Assembly: GCA_027592485.1 (NCBI GenBank)
Contig: JAQCKL010000238.1
Coordinates: 1-7,038 of the forward strand
Reading direction: 5' to 3'
DNA from: Cyanobacteriota bacterium
GTDB lineage: Bacteria; Cyanobacteriota; Cyanobacteriia; Phormidesmidales; Phormidesmidaceae
DNA: 7,038 nucleotides
The notes beneath the pieces were generated by a model. That model saw only the letters and a program-made list of their open reading frames with translations. It made no database searches and was not told the origin of the DNA. How positions within the stretch are numbered: the stretch's first letter is position 1; each line of letters begins with the position of its first letter. Below, piece by piece: positions 1 to 6,270 of this stretch. The translations under genes and the position numbers were made by a program.

Positions 1-60
1 CATCATGGTGCGGCGACTCGCGTAGCGATTTTGACACCGAATAACTTTTCAAACATCCTC
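1..60 (+). mobile_element. Right end of an insertion sequence (probable IS5 family), cutting the ABC transporter gene
   Basis: Bases 1-60 do not continue the ABC transporter protein. Read from the junction on the minus strand they begin GAGGATGTTTGAAAAGT, which looks like an IS terminal inverted repeat. The outer edge at 60 abuts TTA (minus strand, 61-63), which fits the TNA target duplication used by some IS5-family groups; a TA target (IS630-like) is also possible. On the plus strand a frame ends IMVRRLA-stop at 2-25, much like the C-termini of IS5-type transposases, leaving 35 bases to the edge, a normal layout. The other end and the target duplication lie outside the window, so family assignment is an inference. 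Confidence 0.65.
2..25 (+). CDS. Transposase, last seven codons (partial)
   Basis: The plus-strand frame starting at base 2 reads I-M-V-R-R-L-A and then TAG at 23-25. A hydrophobic-then-RRL(A) ending is typical of IS5-family DDE transposases in cyanobacteria. It sits 35 bases inside the presumed IS edge and is antisense to the interrupted transporter gene. Only the tail is visible, so this depends on the IS call; seven residues alone would not identify a protein. Confidence 0.4.
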   Translation: MMVRRLA

Positions 61-2049
61 TAAGAAGGTGCTGGCGGACCCAGCGGTGGTGGAGGTAATT
101 ACGGTCTTAAACCCAGCACTGACATAGCGGGCATAGCGCTGCTGCCAGTTCCAGCGGGTGCGCAGCTCGATGTTTTGGGCCTTGACAGTTTGAATGCCGG
201 AGAGGGCCTCCACCAGGTAGGACTGGGTGGCGGCATTTTTCTCGGCTTTGTCCCGCAGTTGTCGCCGCACAATCGGCGAGACCAACACCGTCAGCAGCAC
301 AAACAACGGAATCGTAGCCAGGGCAACCAGGGTCAGGATCCAGCTGTAGATCATCATCACGACGATGTAGACCACGGAAAAAACCGCATCTAACACCACG
401 GTCAGGGCCGTGCCGGTGAGGAATTGGCGAATATTTTCCAGCTCGTTCACCCGGCTCGATAGTTCCCCGACCGGGCGACGGTCAAAGTAGCGCAGGGGCA
501 GGCGAAACAGGTGGTCGATAATCTCGGACCCCAATGCCATGTCGATGCGGTTGGTGGTATCGACAAACAGATAGGTGCGCAGGGCGGTGAGGACGGCTTC
601 GGCGATCGCCACAATGATCAAAAAGGTCCCCAGCACATGCAGGGTGTCGATGCTGTTTTGGACGATCACCCGGTCGATAATCACCTGCACCATCAGGGGA
701 TTGGCCAGACCAAAGAGCTGCACAAAGAAGGAGGCCAGCAGCACCTCTGCCAAAATCCAGCGGTAGCGCTGCAGGGAGGGCAAAAACCAACTCAGACCAA
801 AGCGTTGCTCCGGGGTTTCCTTGGTTTTCTCGACCAGGAGCACCTCCCCTTCCGCGCCCCAGGTTTCTTCAAATTCGGTGGGGCTGCGCTGAATAATGCC
901 CTGGTCGGGCACCGCCAGCACCCGCACCTTGCTGGTGCTTTCGTAGAGCACCGCCTGCCCCTCTTGCCATTGGATCAGGGCGGGGGTGGGTAACCGGTGT
1001 ACGGCGCTGGCGGGGACCTTGGCCAGTTGGGTTTTGAGCCCCATGAATTCGCCGACTTTGCCGGTGATCGCCAGGGACAGTTCGCCGATGCGGTCGTGCT
1101 GATTGGCCAGAATCTTGCGGATCACGTCCCGCCGAAAGGGCATCTCAAACTGCTTGCTGACCATTTCCAGGCAGGCCAGGGGGTTATCGACCGGCCCGCG
1201 CCCTTTCACAAAGGGATAATCGGTCCTGACCGGGGTGTCCTCTGCCTCGGCGGGAAAGTCATCCTCGGCGGCGTAGGGGATGTCATCGGTGGGATCAGCA
1301 GCAACGGTGGGCTGGTGGCCATTGCTGTCGGCGGGGGCGGGCTCGGTGAGGCGGGCGATCGCGGAGGACACCGGCAAACCCACCAATCTTGCGCCCTGGG
1401 GACTAATCACCTCCAGTTCTTGTCCCGACACGACCCCTTCTAAGCGGCTGCCAACGGGGTGATTGAGGACGGTGCCGCTACTGAGAAACCAGACCCGTTC
1501 TCCTAAGCCAGGCACCGGCACCTTGCCATAGGGCAAAAAGCGCACCACCCCCTGCTGGTGAGTTTCCTCCGTAAGGGGGCGCAGATCCCCCACATCCAAG
1601 GCTTGATCAGTGATGTGGGTGGCCAGTAGGTCAAAGACCTCGGACAGGTAGAGCTTTTCGCGAATGGCCTGGCCAAAGCTGGGGCGCTCATCCATACAGC
1701 GTTGCAGGGTCACCGTCGAGAGGTTAAGGCCCACGACTTCGGTGGAGGCGATCACTTGCTCACAGGCGATGCCCCGCAAAAAGCCCAGAATCCCCACCAG
1801 GGCACCGGGTCCCAGCATACTCAGACTGAGGGGAGCCCCGGTCGTCGAGCGGGGATCCATCCCCAGCAATCGGGCTTGCCCTTCTAACAGCACCACCAGT
1901 TGGGGCAAGCCCTTTGGTCGAACGATGGTTTGGCCGATGCGATAGCGCAGCACCTTACTCGATTGGGTGAGGCTCTCTAGGGTGGCCGCTGGGAGTCCCG
2001 AAAAGGGGGGAAGGTCGGCTAGGGTAGGTCGCTGCACCAAATTAACCAT
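49..2049 (-). pseudogene. Type I secretion ABC transporter (HlyB-like, cyclic-nucleotide-like N-terminus), 5' part, interrupted by IS
   Basis: Exporter of the HlyB/peptide-export type for the inner membrane. Residues about 14-130 resemble a cyclic-nucleotide-binding fold, with conserved Gly turns but without the usual Glu and Arg of the phosphate-binding cassette. An acidic linker follows at about 235-275, then a C39-peptidase-like domain at about 285-408, in which D288-N289-P290-L-A-C-L replaces the catalytic DCGxACL and Q365 sits where the His is expected. The ABC membrane domain begins near 430, with hydrophobic segments at about 431-449, 470-488, 547-567 and 571-590. Translation leaves the family sequence after L663; the last three codons (E-D-V) and the TGA at 49-51 belong to the inserted DNA. 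The last membrane helices and the whole ATPase domain are missing, so the product cannot transport. The ATG at 2047-2049 lies 22 bases after the isomerase stop, suggesting one operon. No strong Shine-Dalgarno sequence is seen. Confidence 0.85.
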
Positions 2050-2071
2050 GGGTCGTTGCGATTGCTGGGGG

Positions 2072-2797
2072 TTACGTGAGTTGGATGGGATTATTTTGTA
2101 ATTCTGCCTTCAACCAGTCTTGAAAGCGCATCTCTAAGAGGCGCTGGCGAATGTTGTCATCGAGCTGGGCGGGCAAGAACTTTTCGAGCCGTACAATCAC
2201 GACCCAATCGCCAATGCGGACGGGGGGATGGAGCTGCCCTGGCTGGCTAATGGAGAGGAGCTTGGCCAGGTTGGGATGGGGGACATCCAGGGTGACGGGT
2301 CCCAGCAGACCACCCCGCTCGGCCTCAACCCCCTCCGAATAGGTCTGGGCCAGTTGAGAAAAGCAGTCGGGGTCATCTTGAATGCGAAAAAATAGCTCCT
2401 GGGCTAGGCCCACATCCTGGGTGCGAATCAGGGAATAGATCAGCCGGTCGAAGCGCTGTTTGTGTTCCAAAAAATCCGAACTGACTTGGCCTTCCCAGGT
2501 CTGGGTTTTAAACTTTTGCAGCTTCAGTTCCCGCAGGGCCAGGGTGTCCAACTGCTCGGGGGCCATGGCGTGGTAGGCGAGCCAGGCTTGCTTGCGTTCA
2601 TCGTCGGTGATTTGGTTGCGATCGCAAAACGCTTGATACGCCTGCACCTTTTCCTCATCGCTGCAGTCAATATCGGCAAGGGCGCGATCGATAATTACCT
2701 CCCGCCGCAGTTGGGGAAGCATTTGATGTTGGACCAGCAGGGGCAGGACTGCCGCCGCCGGAAACGTTTCTGCTCCGATTTTTAGGGACTCAGCCAT
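2072..2797 (-). CDS. Parvulin-like peptidyl-prolyl cis-trans isomerase (PpiC/SurA type)
   Basis: A 241-residue protein with a helical, SurA-like N-terminal half (about 12-115) and a parvulin-like domain at about 118-206. Family landmarks are the F-x-Q-L-A-x-x-Y-S stretch near 146-154, R-G-G-L-L-G-P-V at 161-168, and the closing G-Q-L-x-P-P-V followed by D-W-V-V-I-V-R-L at about 187-204. There is no signal peptide or membrane segment, so it should act in the cytoplasm. It is the upstream neighbour of the ABC exporter. In cyanobacteria such isomerases often sit beside HlyB-type transporters, so a role in keeping or presenting the secreted substrate is a reasonable inference. The usual first-strand His of parvulins appears to be absent (L-I-Y-S-L-I), so it may be more chaperone than enzyme. 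The ATG at 2795-2797 follows the divergent intergenic region. Confidence 0.82.
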   Translation of the reverse strand: MAESLKIGAETFPAAAVLPLLVQHQMLPQLRREVIIDRALADIDCSDEEKVQAYQAFCDRNQITDDERKQAWLAYHAMAPEQLDTLALRELKLQKFKTQTWEGQVSSDFLEHKQRFDRLIYSLIRTQDVGLAQELFFRIQDDPDCFSQLAQTYSEGVEAERGGLLGPVTLDVPHPNLAKLLSISQPGQLHPPVRIGDWVVIVRLEKFLPAQLDDNIRQRLLEMRFQDWLKAELQNNPIQLT

Positions 2798-3085
2798 AGG
2801 TCGCTGGGAGGGCGATGGGATTCATGATCGCGATGGCAATGACGACATCAACAGTAGTGGATTTTGCCTACCTTGTGGTGGACTGACGGCCCAGACAATG
2901 TTGGTATAGATTGCCCCAGATCTCAACCCTGGATACAAAGCCTCCAAATGGCACACTTTTACCCTGGGGGGAATGTACCACGGCCAGCAGCCCCGGCAAT
3001 GGTTATATAGAACGGTGCCGAAGAAGAATTAGAGCCCTGCAAGCATAAAATCATCCCCTGCCCACCCCTGCCTCCCAATCCTGTT

Positions 3086-3102
3086 TGTTGCAGGATGTTG
3101 CA
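3086..3102 (+). repeat. Direct repeat TGTTGCA x2, ten bases apart
   Basis: TGTTGCA occurs at 3086-3092 and again at 3096-3102, a period of ten bases, so both copies face the same side of the helix. It lies about 125-140 bases upstream of the OmpA-like start codon. This spacing is common for paired regulator sites, but no known regulator motif is recognised and chance is possible. Confidence 0.3.
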
Positions 3103-3149
3103 TTCTTGGCGGCCCGTAAGACTAAAGGACCCCTTAACGCCAATTCACC

Positions 3150-3157
3150 GCGATCGC
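3150..3157. repeat. HIP1 octamer GCGATCGC (one of nine in the window)
   Basis: The highly iterated palindrome of cyanobacteria. Other exact copies start at 602, 1355, 2618, 3547, 3706, 4781, 5366 and 6134. They lie on both sides of every gene boundary here, so the background looks uniformly cyanobacterial. None is seen in the first 60 bases assigned to the insertion sequence, but that stretch is too short for this to mean much. Confidence 0.9.
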
Positions 3158-3227
3158 CGCTACCCTGTTAGCTAATGTCAGCCCCCTCGTTTAGAGCGGG
3201 CAGTGTTTGTAGCGAAACGGTGGCACC

Positions 3228-4239
3228 ATGGCTGAACTGCCTCCTTTAGATAATTCCTTTCCTCCCCTCGAAACCGTCCCCCCGGCTGGGGACAGGGCGA
3301 AAATTGTTGCGAAACCCTCGGTCGAGCCGCCTGCCACAGGCAAGATGCCCATGGCCAAAGGGCTACTGACCTGGGTATTGCGTTGGATGCTCTTGGGGGC
3401 GGGGGTGAGTGGCGCTTGGGTATTGGGGTTGCTAGTGGCCCAGTTTTTCCCATCCAAAAGCCTGAATCCCCCCATCCAAGAGATTGTGCTGCGCCATAGC
3501 CATCGCACCACCCAAAAACTCCGGCAGCTCCCCCAATGGTGGTCCGGCGATCGCTTTGGCACCCAGGGCGACTCAACGGTGGCCCCCTTAGTCAGAGAGC
3601 CGATCAGTCCCAGCAATGCTCCCCGCCCGATCGCCCTGTCAGAGCCCCAGCGGGAACAGATCACGGTGGAGTTGGAGGCGATTCAATTGGACTTGCAGCG
3701 GCTTGGCGATCGCACTTCGGCCCTCGAAACCCAGTTGGGGATGCTCTCTCCATCGGAATCGGTGGAGCAACGCCTGCAGACAGTGGCCAACCGCCTCAAT
3801 CCACCCACAGAACCGGTCGCGGAGAACGGCAGCTCAGAAGCCTCAGCCCCAGCCCCAGCACCCGCTGCCCCCAACCCCACCCCAACGGATCCCCTATTTG
3901 AGATATCGGGTGACCTTGCCGGGGGATTTGCTGTTTGCCCCTGGGGAAGCGATTTTGCAGTCTACGGCCCAGCAGTGGCTAGAGACAATCTTGTCGGATG
4001 TGGGGCGATATCCAGGGGCAACGATTTTGGTGGGCAGTCATACGGATGCGGAGCCCAACGCCGATCAAATTGTCGATATCTCGTTTCAGCAAGCGATGGC
4101 GGTGCAGCGGTATTTAACGGAGCGGCTGGGAGAAGAGCAATACCACTGGGTGGCGGTGGGGTATGGGGATAGTGCCTTGAGTGAAAGCACGTCTTCTCAA
4201 CCTCAGAATTGGGTGACGATCGCGATCGTGCCTCAGTAG
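3228..4239 (+). CDS. Membrane-anchored OmpA/MotB-like protein, split by an apparent +1 frameshift near 3900
   Basis: The ATG at 3228 is the first start after an in-frame TAG at 3210. The first frame gives a 45-residue Pro-rich cytoplasmic tail, a membrane helix at about 46-74, a predicted coiled coil at about 139-190 and an Ala/Pro linker ending T-D-P-L-F at 220-224. The OmpA-like domain lies in the next frame, from about 3901 (R-Y-R-V-T-L-P-G-D) to the TAG at 4237-4239. Skipping G3900 joins the halves into a protein of about 336 residues. Without the shift the first frame runs into unrelated sequence and stops at 4172. The OmpA domain keeps S-H-T-D, whose Asp binds diaminopimelate in the family, but the usual L-S-x-x-R-A is I-S-F-Q-Q-A, so the peptidoglycan-binding Arg is lost. 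Anchor, coiled coil and periplasmic OmpA domain suggest a cell-envelope linker; the partner is unknown. The gene may be a pseudogene, carry a sequence error, or be recoded. Confidence 0.75.
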
Positions 4240-4270
4240 AAAGTCAGCCATTCCCTATCACGATAGTGCC

Positions 4271-4285
4271 GTCGATGGTATCGAC
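4271..4285. repeat. Short perfect inverted repeat between convergent genes
   Basis: GTCGAT-GGT-ATCGAC forms a six-base-pair stem with a three-base loop, 32 bases after the OmpA-like stop and in the gap before the convergent ArsR-family gene ends at 4357. Its position suits a shared terminator, but no run of T follows on either strand, so Rho-independent termination is not supported. Nothing else was seen in 4240-4356. Confidence 0.25.
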
Positions 4286-4356
4286 CCGCTATTTCTTGAG
4301 CAACATTCAAGCTTTACCACCGGCAGCCTATGGGTCGGTTCAATCTAGGCTCAACG

Positions 4357-4764
4357 TCAATTGACCTGCTGGAGCACACCGAGCTGTTCTAAATGCTGAC
4401 TCTGTTGCTCGAATTGGACGGAGAGGGCATCACAAACCAGTTTGCAGAGGTCAAAGACAAACGGGTTGGCAATTTGATAGTAAACCGATACTCCCTGAGG
4501 TTGGCGAGACACGATGCCCGCTTGGGTCAGCATTTTGAGGTGCTTAGACACATTTGCCTGTCCCAAGCCCGTCGCTTCAATGATTTCAGTGACGTTCTTG
4601 GAGCCTGTTTGCAGCACGCAAACAATCTGTAAACGGCTGGCCTCAGACAATACCTTGAAAAAACTGGCCATCAGTCCTAGGGCCGCTGGTGACAGTTGGG
4701 CAATGGCGCAATCATCGAGCTGACTTAATTTGGAATTGGCTGGAACTGTGGTGGTGCTGAACAT
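4357..4764 (-). CDS. ArsR/SmtB-family transcriptional repressor, probable persulfide sensor (BigR/SqrR-like)
   Basis: A 135-residue winged-helix DNA-binding protein. The helix-turn-helix spans about 57-83, with recognition helix G-Q-A-N-V-S-K-H-L-K-M-L, and the wing follows at about 85-97 (Q-P-Q-G-V-S-V-Y-Y). The arsenic/metal motif ELCVCDL is absent (V-T-E-I-I-E-A-T here). Cysteines are C19, C49, C107 and C111. C49, in L-Q-I-V-C-V-L, matches the first sensor cysteine of BigR/SqrR, and C107 or C111 in the last helix lies close to the second, about one or two helical turns away. With persulfide dioxygenase and TauE genes upstream on the same strand, a persulfide-responsive repressor is the best inference. 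The ATG at 4762-4764 is chosen; a TTG at 4771-4773 would add three residues. It is the last visible gene of the leftward cluster, convergent with the OmpA-like gene, and has its own candidate promoter. Confidence 0.85.
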   Translation of the reverse strand: MFSTTTVPANSKLSQLDDCAIAQLSPAALGLMASFFKVLSEASRLQIVCVLQTGSKNVTEIIEATGLGQANVSKHLKMLTQAGIVSRQPQGVSVYYQIANPFVFDLCKLVCDALSVQFEQQSQHLEQLGVLQQVN

Positions 4765-4787
4765 GGGTCTCAATGTTGTTGCGATCG

Positions 4788-4832
4788 CCCCTTAGGGGAA
4801 GCCATTACAATATTACCAAATAGTAGTTTTAA
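4788..4832 (-). promoter_or_regulatory. Candidate promoter and operator of the ArsR-family gene
   Basis: On the minus strand a possible -35 TTAAAA (4827-4832) stands 17 bases before a possible -10 TGTAAT (4804-4809), five of six matches to TATAAT. Transcription would start near 4797, where the symmetric CCCCTAAGGGG (4788-4798) could be an operator, about 33 bases before the ATG. The stretch 4801-4833 is strikingly AT-rich against its surroundings, as ArsR-family operators usually are. No match to a known BigR box is claimed; the call rests on position and composition. Confidence 0.35.
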
Positions 4833-5401
4833 TTGCTTGATGTGCCCCGCAGTTCGTGGGGGGTGAGCGTCCACCACCACTGCAATATCACCGCCCGGCA
4901 TTGCAAACAGGTCAGGAGGCTGAGCATTGCCGCTATGCCTGCTGGGGTGGTGGCAACGGTCTTGCCGATCGCGTCAGGGCTGATCTCAGCGGTGGGTTGG
5001 AGATCGGCCACAAAGCCATACAGATATTGGTTGGAAAAAGAGCTGTTCACGGCCCATCCGGTGGTGTTGATCGGTGTCAATTGACGAATGGTGTCGGGCT
5101 GAATTCCAAGTTCCCGCTGCAGAATCGTCGGGGCCATGGTGGCGGGGGTGTGACCCTCGGCTACTCTCCCACCGGGGAAATCCCAAGTGGCTTGGCCCAC
5201 CCCAGGGCGATAGGTGGGGGGTGGCAACAGCAATTGCTGCTGGTAGATCGGCAAAATAATCACCGTATCGGCTTTCTCGACTCGCCAGTACTCTAGGGTC
5301 TGACCTTGGGGGTCCTGCAGATGCTCGCCCATTAACCTGAACCAGCGGCAGTGGAGGTCTAGAAAGCGATCGCGCATCGGCCAAGTGTCATCAATAGTCA
5401 T
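4829..5401 (-). CDS. Nudix-fold protein with a degenerate Nudix box
   Basis: About 190 residues from the ATG at 5399-5401; a TTG at 5414-5416 would add five. The fold is recognisable from Y-W-R-V-E-K-A-D-T-V-I-I-L-P, the hydrophobic strand with L-L-L-P-P, and W-D-F-P-G-G-R, as in ADP-ribose pyrophosphatase-like Nudix proteins. The box Gx5Ex7REUxEExGU is badly eroded: starting at G78, the first Glu is H84, R-E is T92-I93, and E-E is R96-E97, so most metal-binding residues are gone while the Gly framework stays. The protein is probably not a classical Nudix hydrolase; binding or sensing of a nucleotide is possible. It lies between the TauE/SafE gene (67-base gap to 5485) and the ArsR-family gene, so it probably belongs to the same transcript. 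No signal peptide is seen, and there is no clear Shine-Dalgarno sequence. Confidence 0.75.
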   Translation of the reverse strand: MTIDDTWPMRDRFLDLHCRWFRLMGEHLQDPQGQTLEYWRVEKADTVIILPIYQQQLLLPPPTYRPGVGQATWDFPGGRVAEGHTPATMAPTILQRELGIQPDTIRQLTPINTTGWAVNSSFSNQYLYGFVADLQPTAEISPDAIGKTVATTPAGIAAMLSLLTCLQCRAVILQWWWTLTPHELRGTSSN

Positions 5402-5411
5402 GGCTGCGGAT

Positions 5412-5444
5412 GGCAAGGGGCATCAGGGCAAGGGGGCAAGGGGG
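5412..5444. repeat. Short G-rich repeat GGCAAGGGG, three copies
   Basis: GGCAAGGGG starts at 5412, 5427 and 5435, the last two overlapping by one base. On the coding (minus) strand this gives runs of C just upstream of the Nudix gene. Small intergenic repeats of this look are common in cyanobacteria and prone to copy changes. Its presence makes the upstream TTG start of the Nudix gene (5414-5416) unlikely. Confidence 0.5.
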
Positions 5445-5484
5445 CTAGAAACTGGAATGGTCACGTTAATTCCGCCATCAAGTA

Positions 5485-6270
5485 CTAGTGACGAATCAGG
5501 ACAAAGATGGCTACGACCAACACAAAATATCCAAAGCCTTTTTGCAGGTGCTTGGCGTCGATCAAGCGTGTCAGAGCAGCGCCGATCAGGGTGCCGATAC
5601 TGGCTGCGCCGGTAAAGGAAACCGCCAAGCCCCAGTCCACCTGCACCTGACTTAAGTAGCCGAGAAAGCCGGTGGCAGAATTCGCGGCAATGATCAGCAG
5701 TGAGGTGCCGATCGCCTGTTTCATCGGTAAGCCCCCCAGGAGTACCAGGGCCGGGATCACCAGAAAACCGCCCCCCACCCCGATAAATCCCGTGAGCAAG
5801 CCGACCCCGAGCCCTTCCGCTGGAATGGCAAACCAGGGTTGGGGCAAGGCGGATGCTCCGACGGATTCCCCTGGGGGAACGGCGTAGCTGAGGGCTTGGG
5901 GCTGGCGGCTATTGCGAATCATTAGGCCACTGGCCGCCACCATGATGCTGCCAAAACACAGCAGTTGGAAGCTATCGGTGACGGCGGGCAAGGCCGTTAG
6001 GCGCGCCCCCCCATAGGCCCCGACCATCGCCATCGGGATAAACTGGGCGGCGGTTTTGAAGCTGACATTACCCTGCCGCCAATGGGGAATCACCCCCACC
6101 AAACTGACCGTGCCAACGACGATCAGGCTGAGGGCGATCGCGCTCTTAGAACTGAGGCCCATGACGTACACCAGAATAGGCACCGCCAAAATCGAGCCGC
6201 CGCCGCCCATCAGCCCCAAGCTGATGCCAATGCCAATCGCCAGAACATGGCCCACAACAGTGAGGATCAT
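5485..6270 (-). CDS. TauE/SafE family membrane permease (sulfite/organosulfonate exporter-like)
   Basis: A 261-residue polytopic inner-membrane protein of the family once called DUF81. The two internal repeats are visible: G-L-M-G-G-G-G-S-I-L-A-V-P-I-L at 19-33 and G-F-I-G-V-G-G-G-F-L-V-I-P-A-L at 161-175, each followed by a G-L-x-x-K-x-A-I segment. About eight hydrophobic segments are present, with a polar loop at about 119-147 between the halves; length is normal for the family. Its ATG (6268-6270) overlaps the TGA of the persulfide dioxygenase gene (6267-6269) as ATGA, implying translational coupling. Next to a dioxygenase that makes sulfite, export of sulfite or a related sulfur anion is the natural role, but substrates in this family vary and cannot be read from sequence. 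Confidence 0.88.
   Translation of the reverse strand: MILTVVGHVLAIGIGISLGLMGGGGSILAVPILVYVMGLSSKSAIALSLIVVGTVSLVGVIPHWRQGNVSFKTAAQFIPMAMVGAYGGARLTALPAVTDSFQLLCFGSIMVAASGLMIRNSRQPQALSYAVPPGESVGASALPQPWFAIPAEGLGVGLLTGFIGVGGGFLVIPALVLLGGLPMKQAIGTSLLIIAANSATGFLGYLSQVQVDWGLAVSFTGAASIGTLIGAALTRLIDAKHLQKGFGYFVLVVAIFVLIRH

Larger units (their letters stand above)
2798..3227. other. Divergent non-coding region between the isomerase gene and the OmpA-like gene
   Basis: No convincing gene is seen on either strand in these 430 bases. As genes diverge from both edges, promoters for both should lie here, but no clear -35/-10 pair stands out. AT-rich tracts that could serve as -10 elements on the plus strand are TTATATAG at 3003-3010 and CATAAAAT at 3044-3051. 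A direct repeat TGTTGCA at 3086-3092 and 3096-3102 and a HIP1 octamer at 3150-3157 are also present. No tRNA-like or terminator-like fold was recognised. Confidence 0.5.

Noticed and set aside
511..1443. Long plus-strand open frames (511-993 and 997-1443) opposite the ABC transporter gene
   Set aside because: They are antisense to a clearly coding frame, rich in His/Gln/Gly with no recognisable domain, and arise from the GC-rich codon pattern.
3191..3664. Minus-strand open frames opposite the start of the OmpA-like gene
   Set aside because: The plus strand carries a membrane helix and coiled coil in a consistent frame; the minus frames are Trp/Pro/Ser-rich without family resemblance.
3896..3901. 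Programmed +1 frameshifting as the default explanation for the OmpA-like gene
   Set aside because: No stop codon at the shift, no known slippery motif and no internal Shine-Dalgarno stimulator are seen; mutation or sequence error is simpler.
3901..4172. Continuation of the first OmpA-like frame to its stop at 4172
   Set aside because: After 3900 this frame is low-complexity Gly/Ala/Arg sequence, whereas the next frame reads as an OmpA domain, so the tail is read-through in the wrong frame.
4216..4229. 14-base palindrome ACGATCGCGATCGT
   Set aside because: It lies in the last codons of the OmpA-like gene and is most simply two overlapping HIP1-like cores; no regulatory role is supported.
4356..4365. 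10-base palindrome GTCAATTGAC over the ArsR-family stop codon
   Set aside because: Short, at a gene's 3' end, with no loop or T-run; probably chance.
4856..5296. Plus-strand open frames opposite the Nudix gene
   Set aside because: Antisense shadows; the minus strand shows a Nudix fold with W-D-F-P-G-G-R.
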